From Streptomyces virginiae (GTDB lineage Bacteria > Actinomycetota > Actinomycetes > Streptomycetales > Streptomycetaceae), in assembly GCF_000720455.1 (NCBI RefSeq), contig NZ_JOAK01000012.1, positions 1-64,000 on the forward strand: a DNA stretch of 64,000 nucleotides. The letters run 5' to 3'. Of the stretch, positions 54,915 through 63,191 are shown one piece after another. The notes below the pieces were generated by a model. That model was not told the origin of the DNA. It worked only from the letters and a program-made list of their open reading frames with translations, and did no database searches. The position numbers and the translations under genes are program-made. Positions within the stretch are counted from its first letter, which is position 1, and each line of letters begins with the position of its first letter.

Positions 54915-55065
54915 TCGGTGTTTACGCAGGTCAGCCACGGCACAGGGGTGCAAGGTGTGACGAAAGCCCTGTCCATTTCGTGACGTAATGCACTGCACGC
55001 CATTCCCAGGCCGGGACACTCTGATGTAGGAAGTCGGGGGATCGAATCACCTCAGGAGTTAGTCA

Positions 55066-55890
55066 GTGAGCGCCATGTCTCTTGCCCTGCTGCTGACCAC
55101 GGCCGCTGCCACGGCCGTGGGCGCTGCTGCTCTGCACGCCGTCCACGGTCTGCGCAAGCAGGTCACCGCCCTGCGCAGTGAGCTGGCGGTGCCGGTCCAC
55201 GCCCGTGGCACGACCGTCCCGCACGCCCGCAACGCCGCCGAGTCCCCCGCCGCGGAGATACGAGCCGCCGTGGCCGAGGCCCTGGCCGAGGAGCGCGAGC
55301 GCGAGCTGGCCGAGGCGCGCGCCTTCTGGGCGGCGCAGGAGGCCCGTGACGCCGCCGACGCGCCGTCGCTGCTGGGCGGACTGTCCGGGCTCGGCGAGGA
55401 CAACCCGATCTTCCTGCCCCGGCAGGCCGACCTGGTGGGCCTGGAGCCGGTCCTGGGCGAGGAGGCCCTCGACGAGCTGCCCGGCTACCCAGAGGATTCG
55501 GCCGAGCTGGCCGCCGCCCGTCGGCGCCACCCCTCGCACCCCGACTTCGTACCGGTCCAGGCCTCGCACCCCGGCGCCGACCACGAGCGCACCGTGAACC
55601 GCCTGGAGGAGCTCGCGGAGGCCCGTACGGCCCTCGCGGACGTCCGTCCCGGCCCGCTGGGCACGCTGGACGTGTACGTCTTCACCGACGGCACGACGCT
55701 CTGCATGACCCCGGGGCACCGGGAGACCGCGGAGCGCCTCGCCGAGGCGCTGCGCTCGGGCACCGCCCCGGTCCTGCTGGGCGGCTCGGGCATCTCCGGC
55801 GCCTACGCGCTGACCTTCTCCTGCGGTGACTCCGAGGACCCCGACAGCAACGTCTACATCCTCGCGGACCGCGTCATCGCATCGCTCTGA
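55066..55890 (+). CDS. Conserved protein of unknown function
   Basis: The 274-residue protein begins with a hydrophobic stretch (SLALLLTTAAATAVGAAALH) that could anchor it. A charged coiled region follows (VAEALAEERERELAEARAFW), then an acidic linker with EDNPIFLPRQADLVGLEP and a C-terminal domain of about 90 residues (LDVYVFTDGTTLCMTPGHRE, LLGGSGISGAYALTFSC, SNVYILADRVIASL). No enzyme motif is recognised. GTG 55066 has AGGAG 8 nt upstream. The 3' end overlaps the convergent gene by 17 nt. Confidence 0.75.
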   Translation: MSAMSLALLLTTAAATAVGAAALHAVHGLRKQVTALRSELAVPVHARGTTVPHARNAAESPAAEIRAAVAEALAEERERELAEARAFWAAQEARDAADAPSLLGGLSGLGEDNPIFLPRQADLVGLEPVLGEEALDELPGYPEDSAELAAARRRHPSHPDFVPVQASHPGADHERTVNRLEELAEARTALADVRPGPLGTLDVYVFTDGTTLCMTPGHRETAERLAEALRSGTAPVLLGGSGISGAYALTFSCGDSEDPDSNVYILADRVIASL

Positions 55891-56218
55891 TCTCCGCCTG
55901 CTCCACCAGCGATACGGCCTCGTCCAGCACCTCGGACGGGGCCTTCGCCGTGTCCGGGGCGCCGGCCCGGCCGCGCAGGGCCTCGACGAGGTCCCGTCCG
56001 GCCACCGCCACCTGGTCGCCGACGACGAAGAGGCCCTCGTCCGGCATCTCCCGGGGTGCCCGCCCGGGCTCCTCCAGGCGCTGCGCGCGTACGGAGAGCT
56101 CGCGGGCCAGGTCCAGTGCGGCGGCGGCCGCTCCCTGCTGGAGGCGGCTCTGCGGGGCGGCCCGCAGCCGGTCGGCGAAACGTTCCACGGCGGCGCTCAG
56201 GGGCGAAGTGTCAAGCAC
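55874..56218 (-). CDS. Conserved helical protein of unknown function
   Basis: The 114-residue protein starts at GTG 56218 (VLDTSPLSAAVERFADRLRA). It is Ala/Arg/Glu-rich and probably all-helical: AAAALDLARELSVRAQRLEE, MPDEGLFVVGDQVAVAGRDL and EAVSLVEQAEIRAMR. The longer open frame upstream overlaps the divergent DUF4287 gene and lacks codon bias, so the internal start is used. It is convergent with the preceding gene. No function is assigned. Confidence 0.65.
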   Translation of the reverse strand: MLDTSPLSAAVERFADRLRAAPQSRLQQGAAAAALDLARELSVRAQRLEEPGRAPREMPDEGLFVVGDQVAVAGRDLVEALRGRAGAPDTAKAPSEVLDEAVSLVEQAEIRAMR

Positions 56219-56319
56219 CCGGCCGACCTTACGCGCCGTCCGGGCACCATTGCCAACGGGCGAACTCTCCGGCACGGTGGCGTGAAGAGAACAGCACGGC
56301 AAAACCTCCGGAGGCGCCC

Positions 56320-56550
56320 ATGTCCGTAGAGTTCTCCGAGCAGACCCACCGCAACATGATCGACAGAATCCCCCTGACCACCGGTCGTGAGGTCTCCGAC
56401 TGGCTGCGCACCGTCGACGATGGCCCCTCACTCGTCCGGTTCGAGGAGAAGGTCAGCTGGCTGCGCGGCGCGCACGAGCTGTCGTACGGCCAGGCCAAGG
56501 CGATCATCCACGAGTACGACCTGCGCCGGGCCGCACGCCGGTTCGGCTGA
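56320..56550 (+). CDS. DUF4287 domain protein
   Basis: The 76-residue protein has MIDRIPLTTGREVSDWLRTV followed by FEEKVSWLRGAHELSYGQAK and AIIHEYDLRRA, the DUF4287 pattern of a small helical domain with unknown function. ATG 56320 has GGAGG 5 nt upstream. It is a single-gene unit closed by a 17-bp hairpin 36 bp after the stop. Confidence 0.85.
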   Translation: MSVEFSEQTHRNMIDRIPLTTGREVSDWLRTVDDGPSLVRFEEKVSWLRGAHELSYGQAKAIIHEYDLRRAARRFG

Positions 56551-56586
56551 CCACCCCTCCCCCGACCCCGTAGTCCCTACACGCGC

Positions 56587-56625
56587 GGGAAGGCCCCGCG
56601 AGCGGTGTGCTCGCGGGGCCTTCCC
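56587..56625. terminator. Strong bidirectional terminator
   Basis: A 17-bp perfect stem (GGGAAGGCCCCGCGAGC at 56587-56603, complement at 56609-56625) with a 5-nt loop lies between the convergent DUF4287 and Bax-inhibitor genes. Confidence 0.85.
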
Positions 56626-56671
56626 CGTGCCGTGTGCCGGACCGGGCGGGCCTGGCGGCCCGCAGGTCCTG

Positions 56672-57520
56672 CTAGTCGTCGCCCGAGAGGATCTGGAAGA
56701 TGCGCAGCATCTCGATGTAGATCCACACCAGGGTCATGGTGAGGCCGAAGGCCGCCAGCCAGGCCTCCTCGCGCGGGGCGCCGTACGTCACGCCGTCCTC
56801 GACCTGCTTGAAGTCGAGGGCGAGGAAGCAGGCGCCGAGGATGACGCCGATGGCGCCGAACAGCAGGCCGAGGCCGCCGCTGCGGAAGCCGAGGCCGTCA
56901 CCGCCGCCGAAGACCGCGAACAGCGTGTTCGCGAGCATGAGGAGGATGAACCCCAGTGCCGCGGCCATCACGAAGCCGTAGAAACGGCGGGTGACGCGGA
57001 TCCAGCCCATTTTGTACGAGAAGAGCACGGCGGCGAAGACGCACATCGTGCCCAGCACGGCCTGGATGACCACGCCGGCACCGAAGTAGGTGCTGGTGGC
57101 CGCGCTGATCACGCCGAGGAACACGCCCTCGAACGCCGCGTAGGCCAGGATCAGGCCCGGGGAGGCCTTCTGCTTGAACGACTGGATCATGGCGAAGACG
57201 AACGCCACCAGGGCGGCGCCGATGCCGATCGCGTACGACTTGTTGATGTTGGCCGGGTCGACGGGCAGCAGCACCCAGGAGAGGGTCGCCGTCACGATGA
57301 GCGTGCCGAGCGTCATGGCCGTACGGCTGACGACGTCGTCCATGGTCATCGCGTTGGTGCGCGCCGGCGCCTGCGGCATTCCCGTGGTCGGGTCGGTCGC
57401 GTACGGGTTCGTCGCGTACGGGTTGGTCCCGGCCTGCTGGTGCTGCGCGTCAAAGCCCGCGTAGCCACCGTTGTCGCGGCTGAACCCCCGTCGCGAGAAG
57501 ACCGGGTTACTGCTCCTCAT
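56672..57520 (-). CDS. Bax inhibitor-1/YccA family membrane protein
   Basis: The 282-residue protein has a soluble N-terminus of about 65 residues with repeated NPYAT, then seven predicted helices (LGTLIVTATLSWVLLPVD, SYAIGIGAALVAFVFAMIQS, GLILAYAAFEGVFLGVIS and so on). The C-terminal half ends with CFLALDFKQVEDGVTYGAP and a final helix. The acidic pair typical of the calcium-leak half of the fold (ALDFKQVED) is present. It probably conducts or regulates ions; this actinobacterial subgroup has no assigned role. ATG 57520 follows AGGAGTGAG. bldA lies upstream on the same strand. Confidence 0.9.
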   Translation of the reverse strand: MRSSNPVFSRRGFSRDNGGYAGFDAQHQQAGTNPYATNPYATDPTTGMPQAPARTNAMTMDDVVSRTAMTLGTLIVTATLSWVLLPVDPANINKSYAIGIGAALVAFVFAMIQSFKQKASPGLILAYAAFEGVFLGVISAATSTYFGAGVVIQAVLGTMCVFAAVLFSYKMGWIRVTRRFYGFVMAAALGFILLMLANTLFAVFGGGDGLGFRSGGLGLLFGAIGVILGACFLALDFKQVEDGVTYGAPREEAWLAAFGLTMTLVWIYIEMLRIFQILSGDD

Positions 57521-57689
57521 CTCACTCCTCCGTGGCCACCGAGCGCGGCCTTGCAACAAGAGTAATGCGCTCGCAAAGAAAGCACCCTACTGCTGGAGGA
57601 GGATCTTAGGAGAAGGCATGGCGAAGCGCAGGGGATAAACGAGGGAGCCTCGCCGCGGCCGCGAGGAGGACCTCGCCAGAGCTGCGGAG

Positions 57690-57771
57690 TGCCCGGAGCC
57701 GGACTTGAACCGGCACGGCCCGAAGGCCAGCGAGGTTTAAGCTCGCCGTGTCTGCATTCCACCATCCGGGC
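57690..57771 (-). tRNA. bldA: tRNA-Leu, anticodon UAA (bldA)
   Basis: Read on the minus strand, the acceptor GCCCGGA (57765-57771) pairs with TCCGGGC (57691-57697), with discriminator A. The anticodon stem GCGAG/CTCGC holds the loop CTTAAAC, giving anticodon TAA. A long variable arm GGCC-TTCG-GGCC and T-arm CCGG-TTCAAGT-CCGG complete a class II leucine tRNA. CCA is not encoded. In Streptomyces the only tRNA reading UUA is bldA, which gates aerial growth and antibiotic production through rare TTA codons. I noticed no in-frame TTA codon in genes called in this window. Confidence 0.96.
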
Positions 57772-58032
57772 AGGGCGTGGCGGCCCCCGTGGAAAAAGCC
57801 TTGAACGCTGCGCCGAGCCTATCCGGAAGACACTCGCCGCCGACCGGCCGCCTATCCGATGTTGTCTGATTTTATTGGCGCTTGAGGGTCCGTCAGGCCC
57901 CAGAATGCACGGTCGGCCCGTTCTGGACGTCGATCACCACCTGTACGGGAATGACGGGATTTCGATGGCCCGCGCCACCCCCCCGCGCCACCCTCCGCGC
58001 CACCCCGGGCCACCGCCCGCCGACCAGGGCTC

Positions 58033-58143
58033 ATGTCATCTCCCGCCGGAGTTCCTGTCATACCAGAGGAGGAGGCGCGCCCTCCCGCCGTCAGTCTCGA
58101 GTGGGCCCGTGAACAGGCACGGCGGCTGATCCGCGGGAGGTAA
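58033..58143 (+). CDS. Possible small protein upstream of the ABC transporter
   Basis: A 36-codon open frame starts ATG TCA TCT and ends WAREQARRLIRGR before TAA. The C-terminal half looks like an amphipathic basic helix. About two thirds of third positions are G or C, below Streptomyces genes, and only a weak CAGGG precedes the ATG. It lies in the 424-bp gap between bldA and the ABC genes (57772-58195), which otherwise shows only short C-rich repeats (GCGCCACCC, three times near 57975-58005) and no other gene. Confidence 0.25.
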   Translation: MSSPAGVPVIPEEEARPPAVSLEWAREQARRLIRGR

Positions 58144-58195
58144 GGGCGCGGTGAGGATGGAGGGGTCCCCGCACAACAGACCGAGGAGCCGTCCT

Positions 58196-58969
58196 GTGAC
58201 CACCATGAACTACGCCCCGCACACCGCCCAGGCCGTGGCCGCCCGCGCCACCGGCCTCTCCAAGGTGTACGGCCAGGGCGAGACCCAGGTGGTCGCCCTG
58301 GACAACGTCTCCGTGGACTTCGGCCAGGGGCAGTTCACCGCGATCATGGGCCCCTCGGGCTCCGGCAAGTCCACCCTGATGCACTGCGTCGCCGGCCTGG
58401 ACACCTTCTCCGCGGGCTCCGTCCGCATCGGCGAGACCGAGCTGGGCTCCCTGAAGGACAAGCAGCTCACCCAGCTGCGCCGGGACAAGATCGGCTTCAT
58501 CTTCCAGGCCTTCAACCTGCTGCCCACGCTGACGGCCCTGGAGAACATCACGCTCCCCATGGACATCGCGGGCCGCAAGCCCGACCGGCAGTGGCTCGAC
58601 ACCGTCGTGGACATGGTCGGCCTCTCCGGCCGCCTCGGCCACCGGCCCACCCAGCTCTCCGGCGGCCAGCAGCAGCGCGTGGCGGTCGCCCGCGCCCTCG
58701 CCTCCCGCCCCGAGATCATCTTCGGTGACGAGCCGACCGGAAACCTGGACTCCCGCTCCGGCGCAGAGGTCCTCGGCTTCCTGCGCAACTCCGTCCGCGA
58801 ACTCGGCCAGACCGTCGTGATGGTCACCCACGACCCCGTCGCCGCCTCCTACGCGGACCGCGTCATCTTCCTCGCCGACGGCCGGATCGTCGACGAGATG
58901 CTCAGCCCCACCGCCGACGGCGTGCTGGACCGTATGAAGGCCTTCGACGCCAAGGGCCGCACCAGCTGA
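58196..58969 (+). CDS. ABC transporter ATP-binding protein (MacB/LolD type)
   Basis: The 257-residue ATPase has Walker A GPSGSGKST, Q-loop IFQAFNLLPTLTALEN, signature LSGGQQQRVAVARAL, Walker B IIFGDEPTGNLDSRSG and the switch VTHDP. NLLPTLTALENI and PTGNLDS are typical of the MacB/LolD/FtsE subgroup that works with FtsX-like permeases. GTG 58196 has GAGGAG about 8 nt upstream; ATG 58205 is also in frame. It forms an operon with the permease 58 bp downstream. Cargo is unknown. Confidence 0.94.
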   Translation: MTTMNYAPHTAQAVAARATGLSKVYGQGETQVVALDNVSVDFGQGQFTAIMGPSGSGKSTLMHCVAGLDTFSAGSVRIGETELGSLKDKQLTQLRRDKIGFIFQAFNLLPTLTALENITLPMDIAGRKPDRQWLDTVVDMVGLSGRLGHRPTQLSGGQQQRVAVARALASRPEIIFGDEPTGNLDSRSGAEVLGFLRNSVRELGQTVVMVTHDPVAASYADRVIFLADGRIVDEMLSPTADGVLDRMKAFDAKGRTS

Positions 58970-59027
58970 TCCCGGGTCCCGCCCCGGCCCTTCCTCCAGA
59001 CTTCCAGCCCCAGGACTGAGATCCCCC

Positions 59028-61580
59028 ATGTTCCGTACCGCCCTGCGCAACGTCCTCGCGCACAAGGCCCGGCTGCTGATGACGGTGCTCGCCGTCACCC
59101 TCGGCGTCGCCTTCGTATCCGGCACCCTCGTCTTCACCGACACCCTCAAGAAGTCCCTCTCCGGCCAGTCCGCCAAGAGCTACGACGGCGTCGCCGTCTC
59201 GGTCACCTCCTACGGTCAGGGCCGCAACGAGGAGGGCCAGAAGGAGGGCGAGCCCGGCCTCGGCCAGCCGACCCTCGACAAGATCAAGGCGCTCCCGGGC
59301 GTCGACTCCGTCTCCGGCCGCGTCTCCGGCTTCGCCGGCGTGGGCGACGAGAACGGCAAGCTGATCGGCTCCGGCTGGTCCAACCAGGGCGCCAACTACA
59401 CGCCCGTCAAGGACGGCAAGAACCCGCGCTACGCCTTCGTCCAGGGTGCCGGCCCGGCCAAGGCCGACGAGGTCGCCCTCGACAGGGCCACCGCCGACAA
59501 GGGCGCCTACAAGGTCGGCGACAAGGTCCGCGTCGCCACCAACGGCCCGGTCAAGGAGTACTCCCTCGCCGGTGTCTTCACGACCGAGGACGGCGCAGTC
59601 CAGGCCGGCGGCAGCCTGGTCCTCTTCGAGACCAAGGTCGCCCAGGAGCTCTACCTCAAGCCCGGCTACTTCCAGGAGCTGTCGGTCGGCGCGAAGGACG
59701 GCACCTCCGCCGACAAGCTCCTCGCCGACATCAAGCCGCTGCTCGACAGCAAGACGACCAAGGCGCAGACCGGCGCGGCGCTCGCCGACGAGCAGGCCAA
59801 GCAGATCGAGAAGGGCCTCAGCAACCTGAGCACGATGCTGCTGGTCTTCGCCGGCATCTCGCTCTTCGTCGGCATCTTCCTGATCTACAACACCTTCACG
59901 ATGCTGGTCACCCAGCGCACCAAGGAGCTGGCCCTGCTGCGCGCCGTCGGCGCCAACCGCGGCCAGGTCATGCGCTCCGTGCTCACCGAGGCCCTCGTCG
60001 TCGGCGTCCTGTCGGCCGCCGCCGGCCTGCTCGGCGGCATCGGCCTGGCGATCGGGATCCGCTCCGTCATCGGCTCCCTCGGCGCCAAGCTGCCGGGCGG
60101 CGCCCCCGTGATCGCCCCGGGCACGGTCATCGCCGCCCTCGTCATCGGCGTCGTCGTCACCACCGTCGCCGCCGTGCTGCCGGCCTGGCGCACCGGCCGG
60201 ATCGCCCCCGTGGCCGCCATGGGCAGCGCCCACCTGCCGGCCACCTCGAAGTCCCTGCTCGTCCGCAACATCCTCGGGTCGATCATCAGCGTCGCCGGCA
60301 TCGGTCTGGTCTTCCTGGGCGTGTCCACGGGCGGCGACACGGGCCGCATGACCATGGGCGGCGGCGCCTTCTTCATGCTGATCGGCATGATCGTGCTGCT
60401 GCCGCTGCTCTCCAGGCCGGTCATCGGCGCCGTCCGCCCGCTGCTGCAGAAGGCCTTCGGCGTCCCCGGCAAGCTGGCCGCCCAGAACGCCGTCCGCAAC
60501 CCGCGGCGCACCGCCGTCACGGCCGCTTCCCTGGCGATCGGCCTGACCCTCGTCACCACGCTGTCCGTGCTCGGCATCACCGTCGGCAAGGTCGTCGACC
60601 GCATGAGCACCGAAAAGCTCAAGGCCGACTACCGGGTCTCCATGTCCTCCGACGCGGGCAGCCTCGACAAGTCCGTGGCCGAGACCCTGGCCAAGGCCCC
60701 CGGCATCAAGGCGGTCTCCCCGCAGACGGCCGGCTACTTCCTGGTCGACGGCGACTTCCGGGCCGCCTCCGGCGTCAACCCGGCCACCATCGGCCAGCTC
60801 CTCAACGTCGAGGTCCTCAGCGGCTCGCTCGACGGCCTCGCCAAGGGCGAGGTCGCCGTCGCCGAGAAGACCGCCAAGAAGCAGAACTTCACCGTCGGCA
60901 CCCAGATCAAGCTGCGCTACGACGACGGCAAGGAAGCGTCCGTCAAGGTCGGCGCGATCTTCAAGGACATGGAGGGCCTGCTCTCCCCCTACGTCATCGA
61001 CGACAAGATCCTCAGCGAGCACAGCGAGGAGACGTACATCCCCGAGGTGTACGTCAACGTCGACGGCGGGGCCTCCAAGGCCGCCCAGCAGAAGGTCGTC
61101 GACGCCCTCGGCAAGAACCCGGCCATCACCGTCGCCACCCAGCAGGACATGCGCAACGAGATGGGCGGCATGATCAACACGATGCTGAACATCATGTACG
61201 GCCTGCTCGGCATGGCGCTGGTCATCTCGGTGCTCGGCGTGGTCAACACCCTGGCCATGTCCGTCTTCGAGCGGACCCAGGAGATCGGCATGCTGCGGGC
61301 CATCGGCCTCGACCGCAGCCGGGTCAAGAACATGATCCGCCTCGAAGCCGTGGTGATCTCGCTCTTCGGAGCCGTCCTCGGCGTCGCCATCGGCATCTTC
61401 CTCGCCTGGGCCGTCGGCTCCACGCTGGCGAAGGCCATGCCCGGCTACGAGCTGATCCTCCCGTGGGACCGGATCGGGATCTTCCTCCTGCTGGCCGCCG
61501 TGGTCGGCGTCCTGGCCGCCATGTGGCCGGCCCGCAGCGCCGCCCGCCTGAACATGCTGACCGCCATCAAGACCGAGTAG
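59028..61580 (+). CDS. FtsX-like ABC transporter permease
   Basis: The 850-residue protein has two FtsX modules. Module 1: N-terminal helix (LLMTVLAVTLGVAFVSGTLV), an extracytoplasmic MacB-type domain (about 40-255), then three helices with TKELALLRAVGANRGQVMRS. Module 2: linker helices, a second extracytoplasmic domain and three final helices with ERTQEIGMLRAIGLDRSRVK. The EL(A)LLRAVG/EIGMLRAIG loops contact the ATPase. This layout is common in actinobacterial exporters and mechanotransmission systems of unknown substrate. It ends with PARSAARLNMLTAIKTE; a hairpin terminator follows. Confidence 0.93.
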   Translation: MFRTALRNVLAHKARLLMTVLAVTLGVAFVSGTLVFTDTLKKSLSGQSAKSYDGVAVSVTSYGQGRNEEGQKEGEPGLGQPTLDKIKALPGVDSVSGRVSGFAGVGDENGKLIGSGWSNQGANYTPVKDGKNPRYAFVQGAGPAKADEVALDRATADKGAYKVGDKVRVATNGPVKEYSLAGVFTTEDGAVQAGGSLVLFETKVAQELYLKPGYFQELSVGAKDGTSADKLLADIKPLLDSKTTKAQTGAALADEQAKQIEKGLSNLSTMLLVFAGISLFVGIFLIYNTFTMLVTQRTKELALLRAVGANRGQVMRSVLTEALVVGVLSAAAGLLGGIGLAIGIRSVIGSLGAKLPGGAPVIAPGTVIAALVIGVVVTTVAAVLPAWRTGRIAPVAAMGSAHLPATSKSLLVRNILGSIISVAGIGLVFLGVSTGGDTGRMTMGGGAFFMLIGMIVLLPLLSRPVIGAVRPLLQKAFGVPGKLAAQNAVRNPRRTAVTAASLAIGLTLVTTLSVLGITVGKVVDRMSTEKLKADYRVSMSSDAGSLDKSVAETLAKAPGIKAVSPQTAGYFLVDGDFRAASGVNPATIGQLLNVEVLSGSLDGLAKGEVAVAEKTAKKQNFTVGTQIKLRYDDGKEASVKVGAIFKDMEGLLSPYVIDDKILSEHSEETYIPEVYVNVDGGASKAAQQKVVDALGKNPAITVATQQDMRNEMGGMINTMLNIMYGLLGMALVISVLGVVNTLAMSVFERTQEIGMLRAIGLDRSRVKNMIRLEAVVISLFGAVLGVAIGIFLAWAVGSTLAKAMPGYELILPWDRIGIFLLLAAVVGVLAAMWPARSAARLNMLTAIKTE

Positions 61581-61611
61581 GAGCCGCACGCGGGAAGCGG
61601 CGGGAGGACAC

Positions 61612-61648
61612 GGAAGGGCCCCGGGGCGACATGCCCCGGGGCCCTTCC
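61612..61648. terminator. Bidirectional terminator
   Basis: A 16-bp perfect stem (GGAAGGGCCCCGGGGC at 61612-61627 with complement at 61633-61648) and GACAT loop lie between the convergent permease and methyltransferase genes. Confidence 0.85.
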
Positions 61649-61668
61649 CGTCGTCCGCGCAGGAACGA

Positions 61669-63045
61669 TCAGCCCGGCTGCGCGCCCCAGGTGCGCAGCC
61701 GCAGCGGCAGCCCCGAGTCCCCGCGGCCCGCGGCCCGTACCGCGAGCACCTGGTTGACCCCGAGGCGGCCCCGTTCGAAGCCGAGGGCGGAGGCGGCCAT
61801 GTAGAGCTGCCAGACCCGGACCCGGCCGGCCGAGGTGAGGGCCACGGCCTCGTCCCAGTGCTCCTCCAGCCGTGCCACCCAGGCCCTCAGGGTCAGCGCG
61901 TAGTGCTCGCGCAGCGCCTCCACGTCGCGGACCTCGAAGCCGGCCCGTTCCAGTTCGCCGACGGTGGTGCCCACCGGGGAGAGCTCCCCGTCGGGGAAGA
62001 CGTAGGCGTCGATGAACTCGTCCACCCGGTAGGCCGCTTCGTCGGCCTCCGGCGGGCGGGCGATCTGGTGGTTGAGCAGCAGGCCGCCGGGGCGCAGCAG
62101 GGCGTGCAGGGTGCGGGCGTAGCCGCGGTAGCGGTCGGCTCCGACGTGTTCGGCCATCCCGATGGAGGAAATGGCGTCGTAGGGGCCGTCCTTGACGTCC
62201 CGGTAGTCCTGGATCCGGATCTCGACCAGATCGGCCAGGCCCTCGTCCGCGGCCTTCTTGCGGGCGTACACGGCCTGTTCGCGCGAGAGGGTGACCCCGG
62301 TGACCCGGGCGCCGTACTCGCGGGCCGCGTGCAGGGCCAGGGAGCCCCAGCCGCAGCCGACGTCGAGGAGCCGGTCACCGGGCTTCAGCGCGAGTTTGCG
62401 GCAGACCAGGTCGAGCTTGTCGTGCTGGGCCCGCTCCAGGGTCGAGCCGGGCGTCCAGTAGGCGCAGGAGTACACCATGGAGGGGCCGAGGACCCGCTCG
62501 TAGAAGTCGTTGCCGACGTCGTAGTGGTGGCTGACGGCCTGCCGGTCGCGGCCCTTGGTGTGCCGCGGGCCGCCGCGCCGGGCCGCCTCCTCCGCGGGCG
62601 GCGGGGGCGCCGGCAGCGGGCGGGCCAGGGTCACGAGGTCCCGTACGGCGCCCCGCGCCTCGGCGTCGCGCAGCAGCGCGGCGGTGCCCGCGGCGGCCGA
62701 GGCGCGCCGGGGCAGGAGCGTGCGCAGCGCGGCCAGGCGGGCCGAGCCGGGCGTGGGCGCGGGTACGGGTTCCCGGGCCCTTTCCCAGAGCAGGCCGGCC
62801 ACCCGGTCCAGCAGCTCGAACAGGTCGCCGTCGACGGTCAGGTCGCCGGCCACCCAGGCACGGGCCAGGCCCAGTTCGCCGGGCTTCCACAGCATCCGGC
62901 GCAGGGCACGGCGCCCCCGGACGACGAGCACGGGGCCGTCGGGCGGCCCGGCCTCGCTTCCGTCCCAGGCACGGATGCGCACGGGCAGGGGGCCGCCCAG
63001 CAGGGTCTCGGCAAGAGCGGCCAGCCGCGGAGCGGCGTCGGTCAT
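61669..63045 (-). CDS. Cyclopropane-fatty-acyl-phospholipid synthase family methyltransferase
   Basis: The 458-residue protein has an N-terminal domain of about 170 residues (LPVRIRAWDGSEAGPPDGPV, ARAWVAGDLTVDGDLFELLD). The SAM-dependent core follows: QAVSHHYDVGNDFYERVLGP, MVYSCAYW, LLDVGCGWGSLALHAAREYG, GVTLSREQAVYARKKA, ISSIGMAEHVGADRYRGYAR and VFPDGELSPVGTTVGELERA. These are hallmarks of CFA synthases, which methylenate or methylate unsaturated phospholipid acyl chains. ATG 63045 has GGAGG 7 nt upstream. It could instead be a mycolic-type methyltransferase acting on another lipid. Confidence 0.9.
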   Translation of the reverse strand: MTDAAPRLAALAETLLGGPLPVRIRAWDGSEAGPPDGPVLVVRGRRALRRMLWKPGELGLARAWVAGDLTVDGDLFELLDRVAGLLWERAREPVPAPTPGSARLAALRTLLPRRASAAAGTAALLRDAEARGAVRDLVTLARPLPAPPPPAEEAARRGGPRHTKGRDRQAVSHHYDVGNDFYERVLGPSMVYSCAYWTPGSTLERAQHDKLDLVCRKLALKPGDRLLDVGCGWGSLALHAAREYGARVTGVTLSREQAVYARKKAADEGLADLVEIRIQDYRDVKDGPYDAISSIGMAEHVGADRYRGYARTLHALLRPGGLLLNHQIARPPEADEAAYRVDEFIDAYVFPDGELSPVGTTVGELERAGFEVRDVEALREHYALTLRAWVARLEEHWDEAVALTSAGRVRVWQLYMAASALGFERGRLGVNQVLAVRAAGRGDSGLPLRLRTWGAQPG

Positions 63046-63102
63046 GGCGCACCTCCACAAAGTTCCGACCCATCCGTCTACCCATCCGCGGCCCCGGGTA
63101 CG

Positions 63103-63146
63103 CCGAAGGGGCCGCCCGCACCACGGATGGCGGGCGGCCCCTTCGG
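63103..63146 (-). terminator. Terminator of the NADH dehydrogenase gene
   Basis: A 17-bp perfect stem (CCGAAGGGGCCGCCCGC at 63103-63119, complement at 63130-63146) with a 10-nt loop lies 46 bp past the dehydrogenase stop and before the methyltransferase start. Confidence 0.75.
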
Positions 63147-63191
63147 GGTCGTACCTTCTACCGGCTCAAGGGCCGGGTTCCCGACGCAGGG

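Noticed and set aside
58902..61589. An 895-codon minus-strand open frame opposite the FtsX-like permease
   Set aside because: His/Gly/Asp-rich antisense shadow with no recognisable family; the plus strand encodes the full permease with helices and conserved loops.
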